A stretch of DNA of 64,000 bases from contig NZ_JAJISP010000008.1 in NCBI RefSeq assembly GCF_022132145.1, positions 186,001 to 250,000 of the forward strand, read 5' to 3'. Positions 26,975 to 38,339 of the stretch are shown one piece after another; position 1 is the first letter of the stretch, and each line of letters begins with the position of its first letter. The notes below the pieces were generated by a model. That model was not told the origin of the DNA, did no database searches, and saw nothing but the letters and a program-made list of their open reading frames with translations. The translations under genes were made by a program, and so were the position numbers. The stretch comes from Pseudomonas sp. MMS21 TM103 (GTDB lineage: Bacteria > Pseudomonadota > Gammaproteobacteria > Pseudomonadales > Pseudomonadaceae).

Positions 26975-27328
26975 ATGGGACGATTGACCACACATGTTCT
27001 AGATGCCGCGCACGGCTGCCCCGGCAGCGCCATCACTGTTGAGTTGTATCGGGTCGAAGGCGCGCAGTTGCAGTTGCTCACCCGCGTGGTGACCAACCAT
27101 GATGGCCGCTGCGATGCGCCTATTCTGCAGGGCGACGATTACCGCAGTGGTGTCTACCAGCTGCACTTCCATGCGGGCGACTATTACCGGGCTCGCGGGG
27201 TGCAGTTGCCCGATCCGGCATTTCTCGATGTAGTGGTGCTGCGCTTCGGGGTCGATGCCGGCCAGGAGCACTACCATGTCCCCCTGCTGATTTCCCCCTA
27301 CAGCTATTCCACCTATCGCGGTAGCTGA
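26975..27328 (+). CDS. uraH: 5-Hydroxyisourate hydrolase (transthyretin-like)
   Basis: A 117-residue enzyme hydrolysing 5-hydroxyisourate, the PuuD product, to OHCU. It begins MGRLTTHVLDAAHGCPG with active-site His7, has Arg45 in NHDGRCDAP, and ends with the tetrapeptide YRGS that separates these hydrolases from transthyretin. The ATG gives the exact family length, yet has no good RBS. The strong AGGAGG upstream instead serves an 11-codon frame from GTG at 26934 that stops 5 nt before this ATG, so translation may be coupled. It is divergent from puuE. Confidence 0.94.
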   Translation: MGRLTTHVLDAAHGCPGSAITVELYRVEGAQLQLLTRVVTNHDGRCDAPILQGDDYRSGVYQLHFHAGDYYRARGVQLPDPAFLDVVVLRFGVDAGQEHYHVPLLISPYSYSTYRGS

Positions 27329-27698
27329 GCACAACGGTAGGCGGCGGAAACCGCTCAGGCGCTACGCTGGCTGCTCGAGGCCAAAGGACCCGCGACCGCC
27401 ACCGGTATCGAGCGGTGTCGAAAGGTGGGGTGGCGCTAGGTCATCGACCGAAGGCAGGTTCATGGCCGATTTCGCCGCAGCCATGGCCGCTGGGCAGACC
27501 CGAGCCGGCTCGCTTTGTCGACGCGAGTGGTTCGTCTTGTCGAGGTCGAAGGGCAGTCTGGCAGCGCCGTCGTGTTCGGCCACCGATGGTGCAGCCCCAG
27601 GCGTGATTTCGACGCGCCGCGACCCTGCGGATAGCTGAACCCGGTTCCGCTTGAGTCGGCGAGCTGCTCGCGGGCTACTCGATAAATGGCCCAGATGC

Positions 27699-27712
27699 TT
27701 AATCGAGATCAA
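27699..27712. promoter_or_regulatory. Anr/FNR-like box upstream of ppsA
   Basis: TTAATCGAGATCAA differs from the consensus TTGAT-N4-ATCAA at one base. Its centre is 33 bp from that of an extended -10 (TGC AATATT, 27733-27741), the usual class II spacing. Activation under low oxygen is predicted. Confidence 0.55.
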
Positions 27713-27732
27713 AGAAAAGGTTAACGCGCGGC

Positions 27733-27741
27733 TGCAATATT
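27733..27741 (+). promoter_or_regulatory. Predicted extended -10 element of the ppsA cassette
   Basis: TGCAATATT has the TGn extension and four of six matches to TATAAT. It is placed as expected for a class II FNR-type promoter and would start transcription near 27748, leaving a leader of about 120 nt before ppsA. Confidence 0.4.
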
Positions 27742-27870
27742 CCCCTGGCAACGATCTCAGCATGATGGGCAAACGGCGCCGCTTCCTGCTGAATCAAGCA
27801 GTGACCCCGTCTGCGGCAACAGTGTGCATCCGTGCCACATGCGCCGCTGAACAGGGGCCGGGAGGAACCT

Positions 27871-30293
<2,423 letters not shown>

Positions 30294-30297
<4 letters not shown>

Positions 30298-31991
30298 AGA
30301 AGTCGGCCCGACCATCACCAGGGCGGCGCGCGACGATTGCCGTCGCGCAGCGGGATCGGCCGGCTGCCAAGTCGCCATCCGCGCGGGCGGCGGGGCAGCA
30401 GTGCGTGCCTTGCGCCGATGGGGGCGTGCGCGTGGAGGATTTCGCCGCCGCCATCTTCGACCTCGATGGGGTCGTCACGCGGACCGCCCGGGTGCACGCC
30501 GCAAGCTGGAAGCGCCTCTTCGACGAGTACCTGCGTCAGCGCGCCGCGAAAACGGGGGAGCCATTGCGCCTGTTCGATATCGAACGCGACTACCGGCGTT
30601 ATGTCGACGGCAAGCCGCGCTACGACGGCGTCGAGAGCTTCCTGCAGGCCCGCGGCATAACCCTGCCGAAAGGCGAGCCGTCCGACCCGCCCGACCGCGA
30701 GACGGTCTGTGGGCTCGGCAATCGGAAGAACCAGTATTTCCACGAGAGCCTGCATCAGGATGGGGTCGAGGTCTTCGACAGCGCCGTTGCGCTCATTCGG
30801 CGGCTGCGCAATCGGCGCATCGGCACGGCGCTGGTATCGTCGAGCCGCAATGCGCGCGCGGTGCTCGAGGTCGCCGGCCTGGAGGAACTGTTCGACATCT
30901 GCCTCGACGGCAACGACATCGCGCGCCTCGGCCTGAAGGGCAAGCCGGCGCCGGACCTGTTCGTCAAGGCCGCCGAGCTGCTCGGCGTCGATCCGCAGCG
31001 CGCCATCGTCTTTGAAGACGCGGTCAGCGGCGTGCAGGCGGGACGCGCCGGCGGCTTTGGCCTGGTGGTCGGCATCAGTCGCGCAGACCAGGCGGCCGAG
31101 CTCAAGGCGAAGGGGGCGGACATCGTGGTCGCTGATCTCGCCGATCTGCACCTCAGTATTCTTCCAGAGGCCGTCTTGCGCGCCGTGGCCGTGGTTCCGC
31201 GGGCGCTCGAACAGTATGCGCAGATCGAGCGCGAGCTGAGCGCCAGGCGGGCGGCGGTGTTCCTCGACTATGACGGGACGCTGACACCGATCGTCGAACG
31301 GCCGGATCTGGCGGTTCTATCCGAGGATATGCGGGCGACCGTCAAGGCACTTGCCGGCCTTTGCCGCGTGGCCATCATCTCTGGGCGTGACCGTGCCGAC
31401 GTCAAGCGGCTCGTCGGTCTCGAAGAACTGGTCTATGCAGGTAGCCACGGCTTCGACATCGCCGGGCCTGACGGTCTCGAGCTCCAGCACGAGCAAGGCG
31501 AGGCGTTCGCGGCAGTCGTTGATCGCGCTGCCGAGCGCTTGCGCGAAGCGGTCGCGCCGATCCAAGGGGCGCTTGTCGAGCCGAAGCGCTTCGCGGTTGC
31601 CGTTCATTACCGACAAGTTGCCGAGGCCGAGGTGCCGATGGTCGAGGCCGCCGTCGACCAGTTGCTCGCCGAAACGCCCGATCTGCGCAAGACACTCGGC
31701 AAGAAGGTCTTCGAGCTCCGCCCTCGCTTCGACTGGGACAAGGGCAAGGCCGTGTCCTGGCTGCTGGAGGCGCTCGGGCTGCATGGCCCCGACGTGCTGC
31801 CCTTCTACCTTGGCGACGACACGACCGACGAGGACGCCTTCGTGGCGCTGGCCGAGCGCGGCATCGGCATCCTGGTGGGGTGTTCGGCGCGTGAGACCGC
31901 CGCCCGCTACGTGCTGGACCGGCCTGCCGACGTCCAGCGCTTTCTGCGCAAACTCGTCGGCACGCTGGAGGACAGGCGCCATGGTGGATAG
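30294..31991 (+). CDS. Fusion of beta-phosphoglucomutase-like and trehalose-6-phosphate phosphatase-like HAD domains
   Basis: A 565-residue protein with two HAD phosphotransferase modules. The first (about residues 47-290) has FDLDGVVTRT, VSSSRNAR and FEDAVSGVQAG, like beta-phosphoglucomutase. The second (about 320-555) has FLDYDGTLTPIV, IISGRDRADVK and YLGDDTTDEDAF, like OtsB. The GTG start overlaps the ppsA stop (GTGA), implying coupling; the first 45 residues are low complexity, so a GTG near 30429 (VEDFAAAIFDLDG) is an alternative. The 3' end overlaps the GH65 gene by 11 nt. Probable activities are beta-G1P to G6P isomerisation and T6P dephosphorylation, but specificity is not proved. Confidence 0.85.
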
Positions 31992-34491
31992 CGGCTGGAA
32001 ACTCGCCTATGAAGGATTCGAGCCCGCGCAGGAGGGACTCCGTGAGGCGCTTTGCACCCTGGGCAACGGCTACTTCGCGACGCGCGGCGCAGCGGGAGAG
32101 GTCGAGGCGGACGACGTCCACTACCCCGGCACCTATCTTGCCGGCGGCTACAATCGGCTGCAGACCGATATCGCCGGGCGAGTCATCGAGAACGAAGATC
32201 TCGTCAACCTGCCAAACTGGCTGCCGCTGACCTTCCGCCCCGAGGACGGCGACTGGTTCAACCTCCGGCGCATCGAGATCCTCGCCTATAGCCTGGAGCT
32301 CGATCTCGAGCGCGGCCTGCTCGAGCGACGCATGCGGGTCCGCGATGCCCAAGGCCGGGAAACATCGCTTGTGAGTCGCAGGCTCGTGCACATGGGGCTA
32401 CCCCACCTCGCGGCGACAGAAGTCACCCTGTGTCCGGAAAACTGGTCGGGCAGGATCGTGGTGCGAACCGCGCTCGACGGGCGAGTCATCAATGCCGGGG
32501 TCGAGCGTTATCGGCAACTCAACAACAAGCACCTGACTGCGCTGGAAAGCCGCACGTTGGGCGAAGACGCGATCCTGCTCGTCGTCGAGACAAACCAGTC
32601 GCGGCTGCGCATCGCCGAGGCGGCACGTACCCGTATTGTGCAAGGCGGCGAGCCGCTCGCAGCCACGCGCGCGGTACTCGAAGAGGAGGGGTTCGTCGCG
32701 CAGGATATTACGTTCGCCGCGACGAAGGGGCAGGCGGTCACGCTTGAGAAGGTGGTCGCGCTCTTCACCTCGAGGGACCGCGCGATCTCCGAGCCTCTTG
32801 ACGCGGCGGCCAGAGCAATCAGCGAGGCGGGATCTTTCGATGATCTCCTCGGCTCCCATGTCCGAGCGTGGCGGGCGTTGTGGGATCGGTGCGACGTGGT
32901 CATCGAAGGCCACGCGCGCACGCAGATGATCCTGCGGCTGCATATCTTTCATCTTCTGCAGACGGCTTCGCCCCATACGGTCGACTGCGACACCGGAATT
33001 CCTGCCCGCGGCCTGCATGGCGAGGCCTACCGTGGTCACATCTTCTGGGACGAACTGTTCATCTTCCCGTTCCTGAACTTCCGCCTTCCCGAGATCACCA
33101 GGGCGCTGCTGCTCTATCGCTACCGACGCCTCCCGGAGGCGCGGCGGCTCGCGCGGGAGGTGGCCTGCCGCGGCGCGATGTACCCCTGGCAGAGTGGCTC
33201 CAGCGGGCGCGAGGAGAGCCAGGTGCTGCATCTCAATCCCCGTTCGGGTCGCTGGACGCCGGACAGTACGCACCTGCAGCGGCATGTGAGCGCCGCCGTT
33301 GGCTACAACGTATGGCGCTACTGGCAAACGACTGGCGACCGGGAGTTCCTGTCCTTCTATGGCGCCGAAATGCTCGTGGAGATTGCCCGCTTCTGGGCAA
33401 GCATCGCGTCCTACAACGAGGAGCTTGGCCGCTATGAAATCCGCGGAGTCATGGGCCCCGACGAGTTCCACGACCGCTACCCGTGGCGGGAAGAGCCTGG
33501 CCTCGACAACAACGGCTATACCAACCTCATGGCGGCCTGGGTGCTGCTTCGCGCGGTAGAAACCCTCGACCACCTTGGGGGCGAGCGCCGTCATGAACTC
33601 GAAGTCCTGCTGGGCCTGCAGGTAGAAGAGATCGCCCATTGGCAGAATGTCAGCCGCAGGATGCGGGTCGACTTTTTGGACGACGGCATCATCGCCCAGT
33701 TCGAAGGTTACGACCGCCTGGAGGAGCTGGACTGGGACGCCTACCGCGAGAAGTACGGCGATATCCACCGGCTCGATCGCATCCTCGAGGCCGAAGGCGA
33801 TACGGTCAACCGGTACAAGGTGTCCAAGCAGGCCGATGTATTGATGCTCTTCTATCTCTTCTCCTTCGAGGAACTGCGCGAGCTGATGAGCGAGCTCGGC
33901 TATCCCCTAGAGGCGGATACCGTTCGCAAGACGATTGACTATTACGTGCCACGGACCTCCGATGGCTCTACGCTGAGCCGCGTCGTTCATTCCTGGGTGG
34001 AGGCCCGCAGTAACCGGCCCCGGTCGTGGTCGCTGCTTGCCGAGGCTCTGGAGAGCGACATTGCCGACATCCAGGGCGGCACGACCCCCGAAGGCATACA
34101 CCTTGGGGCCATGGCGGGCACCATCGACCTCATCCAGCGGGGTCAGACCGCACTCGAGTTCCGCGATGACACGATCTGGATCAGCCCGTGCCTGCCGACG
34201 GAACTGCAAGGGCTTCACCTCAAGCTGCTTTATCGCGGCTATTGGCTTTACCTGGACATCGGCTGCGACAAACTGACTGTTTCCGCGCCGCATGGGTGGG
34301 CCGGGCCGGCACGCATCGGCGTGCGCAATCAGGTGCGTCCGTTCAAGGCAGGCGACGTCCTGGAGTTTGGCTGTCACCTCGCCGAAGGCGGCTGGCGCCC
34401 GGCGCCACGGGCACCCATGCAGGCCCCGGCCGGTTCAGCAGCTGCGGATGTCATGCCTGCGCGGCACAATCCGGGAGAAGCCGCGCCCTGA
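31981..34491 (+). CDS. GH65-family glycoside phosphorylase/hydrolase (trehalose/kojibiose phosphorylase-like)
   Basis: An 836-residue cytoplasmic protein with the GH65 layout: N-terminal super-sandwich domain (LGNGYFATRGA), (alpha/alpha)6 catalytic barrel and C-terminal domain. The general acid is Glu495 in GVMGPDEFHD, the barrel contains HIFWDELFIFPF, and YKVSKQADVLMLF and DGSTLSRVVHSWV match the substrate and phosphate-site segments of the phosphorylases. It should release beta-glucose 1-phosphate from an alpha-glucoside such as trehalose, which the neighbouring beta-PGM domain could use. The ATG overlaps the preceding gene by 11 nt. A poorly conserved tail follows about residue 800. Confidence 0.88.
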   Translation: MVDSGWKLAYEGFEPAQEGLREALCTLGNGYFATRGAAGEVEADDVHYPGTYLAGGYNRLQTDIAGRVIENEDLVNLPNWLPLTFRPEDGDWFNLRRIEILAYSLELDLERGLLERRMRVRDAQGRETSLVSRRLVHMGLPHLAATEVTLCPENWSGRIVVRTALDGRVINAGVERYRQLNNKHLTALESRTLGEDAILLVVETNQSRLRIAEAARTRIVQGGEPLAATRAVLEEEGFVAQDITFAATKGQAVTLEKVVALFTSRDRAISEPLDAAARAISEAGSFDDLLGSHVRAWRALWDRCDVVIEGHARTQMILRLHIFHLLQTASPHTVDCDTGIPARGLHGEAYRGHIFWDELFIFPFLNFRLPEITRALLLYRYRRLPEARRLAREVACRGAMYPWQSGSSGREESQVLHLNPRSGRWTPDSTHLQRHVSAAVGYNVWRYWQTTGDREFLSFYGAEMLVEIARFWASIASYNEELGRYEIRGVMGPDEFHDRYPWREEPGLDNNGYTNLMAAWVLLRAVETLDHLGGERRHELEVLLGLQVEEIAHWQNVSRRMRVDFLDDGIIAQFEGYDRLEELDWDAYREKYGDIHRLDRILEAEGDTVNRYKVSKQADVLMLFYLFSFEELRELMSELGYPLEADTVRKTIDYYVPRTSDGSTLSRVVHSWVEARSNRPRSWSLLAEALESDIADIQGGTTPEGIHLGAMAGTIDLIQRGQTALEFRDDTIWISPCLPTELQGLHLKLLYRGYWLYLDIGCDKLTVSAPHGWAGPARIGVRNQVRPFKAGDVLEFGCHLAEGGWRPAPRAPMQAPAGSAAADVMPARHNPGEAAP

Positions 34492-34927
34492 CGGTCGTCG
34501 TGCTCGCCGCAAAGTCGCTCCGTTATGCCTTCGCCGGCTCCAGCAAGAGCAGCTTGCCGACGCCGATGACGAGGAACGCTGCAGGTGTGCCCACCAATCA
34601 CGGCGCGGCTGGCGTCAAACCGAGCGTCTCGTCCTACAGCAGCCGTGAGCCGGCAGCCCCTGAGACTCGTCGGATCCCTCATCCTCGCGCATGGCGTAGC
34701 GCCTGCGGCGAGTGACAGCCCAGCAGCCTGTCGGACTTAACACTGTCCTACTGCGGAAAAGCCGGACTTGGTCATTTTCTGCGCTATTTTTCGTTAAATA
34801 GAGCGACTATTCGCCTCAAAAGAGCGCAGAAACTGCCTCAAACCGGACTTTCCCTCACTACGGACGGTCAATTCCGACAGGCTGCGAGGGTCTGGCCGCC
34901 AGGCGGACGCGCAAAGGGTCGGTCGCC
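34492..34927. other. 436-bp region: gene remnant and MITE-like element at the cassette right edge
   Basis: The first 200 bases contain on the minus strand (about 34529-34600) a 24-codon fragment ending GKLLLLEPAKA and a stop, with a stop codon just upstream: the tail of a lost membrane protein. The next part holds the 163-bp MITE-like element. No intact gene is seen. Confidence 0.55.
34723..34885. mobile_element. MITE-like element copy A, 13-bp perfect terminal inverted repeats
   Basis: The element begins GCAGCCTGTCGGA and ends with its exact complement. An internal pair, TCTGCGCT and AGCGCAGA, surrounds an AT-rich core. It shares ordered blocks with copy B at 36820, including CTATTCGCCTC and a block CCGGACTTTCCCTCAC against CCGGGCTTTTCCTCAC. 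It encodes nothing and sits at the right edge of the PEP-synthase/GH65 cassette. Target-site duplications were not clear. Confidence 0.65.
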
Positions 34928-35719
34928 TTAGCGCGTGGCCATCCAGATCAGCAAACCGGCCTGAAACATGCAAAACGCCACCAGGCAGGCAATGGTGAAG
35001 CGCAAGCTGCTGTCTTCGCGACGGAACAGTTCGAGGCGCGATTCCAGCTTGCGCAGCTTGACCTCCTGTTCGCGCAGGCTCTGGTCGGCTTTTTGCAACA
35101 TGGCCGCAGCATCGAGCAGGTCAACCATCTGCACCTTTTCGCTAGGCCAATCGCTGTGCAGGCTGCTGACCCGCTCTGCGCTGTAACGGGCGTTGAGTTG
35201 CAGGGGATCGAGGTATTCGATGACGAAGCCCTGGGCTTGCAGGCAGTGGTCGCGGCGCAGTCGGGCCGCTTCGCTGAGGACGTCCTTGGCCGGCAGGGCC
35301 GCGCCTTCTACCAGGTAATGTGCGCAGTGTTGCTGGGCCCAGGCGATGCCCTGGGCCAGCAGGAAACGCCCCAGGCCTCGATTGGCCGGCTCTACCAGCA
35401 GGCCTTTTTCCGGGCCGAGGCGCATTTCCTTGGTGCGGTGGTCGATCCATACTTCCAGCAGATTCAGTTCCTTGCGCACTCGCATGCCAGGCAGGTGCAG
35501 GGTCAGGCGCAGCAGGCTCAGGCCCTTGGCATGCCGTTCCACCCGGCCCAGTTGCACGAAGCGCAAAGGCCGCGCGCCGGTGTTACGGTCGACCGGCAGA
35601 GGCGCCAGACGCAACAGGCGAAAGTGCTCAGGTGCGAGATCCGCCCAGGGATGGACTTTCTCAACCACGGCTTGGGCGCTGGCCTCAGGCACAGCTTGTG
35701 GGGCATTGGCGTCGGTCAT
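34928..35719 (-). CDS. Conserved Pseudomonas protein: GNAT-like core, coiled coil, C-terminal membrane anchor
   Basis: A 263-residue protein of unknown function. The middle third (about residues 60-185) has an acetyltransferase-like appearance (RLGPEKGLLVEPANRGLGRFLLAQGIAWAQ and HYLVEG), but no clear acetyl-CoA loop is seen. Residues about 195-240 are a charged heptad-like coiled coil (DQSLREQEVKLRKLESRLE), followed by one transmembrane helix at the very end (FTIACLVAFCMFQAGLLIWMA), giving a tail-anchored topology. It precedes the hydrolase gene's 3' end on the same strand and resembles PA1679 by position. The role is unknown. Confidence 0.7.
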   Translation of the reverse strand: MTDANAPQAVPEASAQAVVEKVHPWADLAPEHFRLLRLAPLPVDRNTGARPLRFVQLGRVERHAKGLSLLRLTLHLPGMRVRKELNLLEVWIDHRTKEMRLGPEKGLLVEPANRGLGRFLLAQGIAWAQQHCAHYLVEGAALPAKDVLSEAARLRRDHCLQAQGFVIEYLDPLQLNARYSAERVSSLHSDWPSEKVQMVDLLDAAAMLQKADQSLREQEVKLRKLESRLELFRREDSSLRFTIACLVAFCMFQAGLLIWMATR

Positions 35720-35771
35720 CGTGGCAGTCCTGTGCGCGATACCAGCAGCGGGTATCGGGCTGGCCCAGCCT

Positions 35772-36761
35772 TTATCGGCCGTTTTGCCCGGCGCTGGAGG
35801 CTGGCGTTTTGCCAGTATCGTTGATGAAGCCGACGACTCGCTCGGTCAGCAATCGTGCCAGGGGCAGGCCCGGGTTGTCATAGGACGCCAGTTGCGCCTT
35901 GACGTCCAGCGGGACGATGCGCAGGACGTGGTTCATGCCCTCGATTATCAGCAGTTGCGCATCCGTCTTGGCGGCGTGCAAGGCCTCGGCATCGGCAACG
36001 CCGACCTGGATGTCGTGACTGCCCTGGACGATCAGTGCGGGGATCCGAAGGCGGGCAAAAGCCGCGCTGGGGTCATAGCGAAACAGTGATATCAGGTAGG
36101 GCTGCACGCTGGGACGAAACAGCACTTGCAACTCATCGGGCACTGCATCGGTCGGTTGGCCGGCCAGCAGCGAGTCAAGCAATCGCTGGCTGTGCGTGAG
36201 CAGTTTCGGCGGCAGGCGATAGTGCAGTTGTTCGCGCAGTACCTGGTCGATGGGGCGTGCGCTGCCGGCAATCGAGATCAGCGCATCGGCAGCGGCAGCG
36301 GGGGCTGCCAGGCTGGCGATCAAGGCACCTTCGCTGTGGCCGATCAGGATCAGGCGACTGAAGTGCTCATCGGCCTTGAGCAGGTGAGCCCAGGCAACCA
36401 CGTCGGCGACATACTGCTCAACAGTCAAGTCGCGCTCGTCCGGGGTGGCTGCCCGGCTGGCGGCGATTCCGCGCTTGTCGTAGCGCACACTGGCGATGCC
36501 ATGCTTGGCCAGTGCCTGGGCCAGGCGCTTGAGGCTGTCGTTGTGCCCGCCATCGGGGTTGTTGCCATCGCGGTCGGTCGGCCCAGAGCCGGCGACCAGC
36601 AGGGCGACAGGTACCGGCTGGTCGCTTAGCGGTCGTAATAGAGTGCCATGCAGGGTGCCCTGGTCGGTTGCCAGGCGAATCGGTCGTTGTTCGAGGGTAT
36701 GGGGCGCAGCCTGGGTCAGGCCGGCAAGCAAGGTCAGGGTCAAGAGGAGAACTCGCAGCAT
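35772..36761 (-). CDS. Exported alpha/beta hydrolase
   Basis: A 329-residue alpha/beta hydrolase with a signal peptide (about 1-18, LLAGLTQAA). The nucleophile serine is in LIGHSEGA, the oxyanion region in VAGSGPTDRDGNN, the acid probably in QGSHDIQV, and the histidine in GMNHVLRIV. It should act in the periplasm on an ester or related bond; the substrate is unknown. It is 52 nt upstream of the coiled-coil protein gene on the same strand and probably co-transcribed; the pair resembles PA1679-PA1680 beside aroC. Confidence 0.82.
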   Translation of the reverse strand: MLRVLLLTLTLLAGLTQAAPHTLEQRPIRLATDQGTLHGTLLRPLSDQPVPVALLVAGSGPTDRDGNNPDGGHNDSLKRLAQALAKHGIASVRYDKRGIAASRAATPDERDLTVEQYVADVVAWAHLLKADEHFSRLILIGHSEGALIASLAAPAAAADALISIAGSARPIDQVLREQLHYRLPPKLLTHSQRLLDSLLAGQPTDAVPDELQVLFRPSVQPYLISLFRYDPSAAFARLRIPALIVQGSHDIQVGVADAEALHAAKTDAQLLIIEGMNHVLRIVPLDVKAQLASYDNPGLPLARLLTERVVGFINDTGKTPASSAGQNGR

Positions 36762-37111
36762 GGGTAGGCACTAATGGCAATGGAGATGGATTGGACGTCA
36801 GCCCCGACATAAGGTTCTAGCGGCCTGCCGGGCTTAACGCTGTCTGGCTGCGCAGATGCCACTGTTTTAGCTTGAAGGGCGCATTTTGCCTGCATTTTCT
36901 CGCCAAATGGCCCGCTATTCGCCTCGAACCTGCGATCAGGCGGCCTCAGTCCGGGCTTTTCCTCACCCGGAAGGGGCAAGTCCGACAGGCTTCTGGGGTG
37001 AACTGGGCTGGCGCCGCGGGTATACTCGCGACCTTTATCGAGTAGGGGTTGGGCGTGCGCGGGTAAGCGTTGCGCCGGGCCCGGTGCTGATTCCCGCGGA
37101 GTACCCTGCAA
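36762..37111. other. 350-bp gap between divergent hydrolase and aroC genes
   Basis: It contains MITE-like copy B and then about 115 bases that must hold the aroC promoter and a weak RBS (CGGAGTACC) before the ATG. No gene is seen. Confidence 0.6.
36820..36993. mobile_element. MITE-like element copy B, decayed termini
   Basis: Starts GCGGCCTGCCGGG and ends TCCGACAGGCTTC, so the terminal repeats are imperfect compared with copy A. The shared blocks CTTAACRCTGTC, CTATTCGCCTC and the CCGGRCTTTYCCTCAC region occur in the same order. Both copies lie just outside the two-gene hydrolase block. Confidence 0.6.
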
Positions 37112-38203
37112 ATGTCCGGCAATACCTACGGCAAGTTGTTCACCGTCACCAGTGCTGGCGAAAGCCATGGCCCGGCGCTGGTCGCCATCGTCGATGGTTG
37201 CCCTCCGGGCCTGGAATTGTCGCTGGAGGACATGCAGCGCGACCTCGACCGGCGCAAGCCGGGCACCAGCCGCCACACCACCCAGCGTCAGGAAGACGAT
37301 GTGGTGGAAATCCTCGCCGGGGTGTTCGAGGGTAAGACCACCGGCTGCGCTATTGGTCTGCTGATTCGTAATACCGATCAGAAGTCCAAGGACTACTCGG
37401 CGATCAAGGATGTCTTCCGCCCGGCCCACGCCGATTACACTTATCAGCACAAGTACGGGATCCGCGACTATCGTGGCGGCGGCCGCAGTTCGGCCCGCGA
37501 GACCGCCATGCGCGTGGCCGCCGGTGCCATTGCCAAGAAGTACCTGGCGACCCAGGGCATCGTCATTCGCGGCTACATGAGTCAGCTCGGTCCGATCGAG
37601 ATACCGTTCAAGAGCTGGGACAGCGTCGAGCAGAATGCCTTCTTCAGCGCCGACCCGGACAAGGTGCCGGAGCTGGAGGCCTATATGGACCAGTTGCGCC
37701 GCGACCAGGATTCGGTCGGGGCGAGGATCACCGTGGTTGCCGAAGGGGTGATGCCGGGCCTGGGCGAGCCGATCTTCGATCGCCTCGATGCCGAGCTGGC
37801 CCATGCGCTGATGAGCATCAACGCGGTCAAGGGCGTGGAAATCGGCGCGGGTTTCGCCAGCGTCGCCCAGCGCGGCACCGAGCACCGCGACGAGCTGACC
37901 CCGGAAGGCTTCTTGTCCAACAACGCCGGCGGCATTCTCGGCGGCATCTCCAGCGGCCAGCCGATCGTCGCCCACCTGGCGCTCAAGCCGACCTCGAGTA
38001 TCACGACGCCGGGCCGCTCGATCGACGTCGATGGCAATGCGGTGGAGGTGATCACCAAGGGCCGTCACGACCCCTGCGTCGGCATCCGCGCCACGCCGAT
38101 CGCCGAGGCGATGATGGCCATCGTGCTGATGGATCACCTGCTGCGCCATCGCGCGCAGAACGCCGATGTACGGGCGACCACACCGGTGCTGCCGCAGCTT
38201 TGA
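37112..38203 (+). CDS. aroC: Chorismate synthase
   Basis: A 363-residue FMN-dependent enzyme that makes chorismate from EPSP, the last common step of aromatic amino acid synthesis. All three family signatures are seen: [18 protein letters not shown] at the N-terminus, [18 protein letters not shown] in the middle and [23 protein letters not shown] near the C-terminus. The ATG start [10 protein letters not shown] is the standard one. It is followed after 136 nt by an MFS gene on the same strand. Confidence 0.97.
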   Translation: MSGNTYGKLFTVTSAGESHGPALVAIVDGCPPGLELSLEDMQRDLDRRKPGTSRHTTQRQEDDVVEILAGVFEGKTTGCAIGLLIRNTDQKSKDYSAIKDVFRPAHADYTYQHKYGIRDYRGGGRSSARETAMRVAAGAIAKKYLATQGIVIRGYMSQLGPIEIPFKSWDSVEQNAFFSADPDKVPELEAYMDQLRRDQDSVGARITVVAEGVMPGLGEPIFDRLDAELAHALMSINAVKGVEIGAGFASVAQRGTEHRDELTPEGFLSNNAGGILGGISSGQPIVAHLALKPTSSITTPGRSIDVDGNAVEVITKGRHDPCVGIRATPIAEAMMAIVLMDHLLRHRAQNADVRATTPVLPQL

Positions 38204-38251
38204 GCAGGGATAGGTTGGGCCGGGCCGCGCAGGCTGAGCGCAGCGCAGCCC

Positions 38252-38270
38252 AACTGCAGCAATTGCAGTT
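38252..38270. repeat. Inverted repeat in the aroC-MFS gap
   Basis: AACTGCA-GCAAT-TGCAGTT forms a short stem after aroC, preceded by a longer GTTGGGC/GCCCAAC pair of the kind common in Pseudomonas intergenic DNA. It lacks a T tract and is probably not a terminator. Confidence 0.4.
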
Positions 38271-38339
38271 GTCGCCCTGCAACTCGCACTATCGGGCTTC
38301 GTCGCGGCGCTCCTCGAACCCATCGGCGGTGGCCAGGTC

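Larger units (their letters stand above)
27329..27870. other. 542-bp region before the ppsA cassette, no clear gene
   Basis: Short open frames on both strands resemble no family I know, including a 58-codon plus frame at about 27463 and a minus frame of 136 codons. It is probably decayed DNA at the left edge of an acquired segment. The last 170 bases hold an Anr/FNR-like box, a plausible extended -10 and the ppsA RBS. Confidence 0.5.

Noticed and set aside
27362-27772. 136-codon minus-strand open frame before ppsA
   Set aside because: No RBS, no recognisable domain, overlaps the predicted promoter; treated as decayed DNA.
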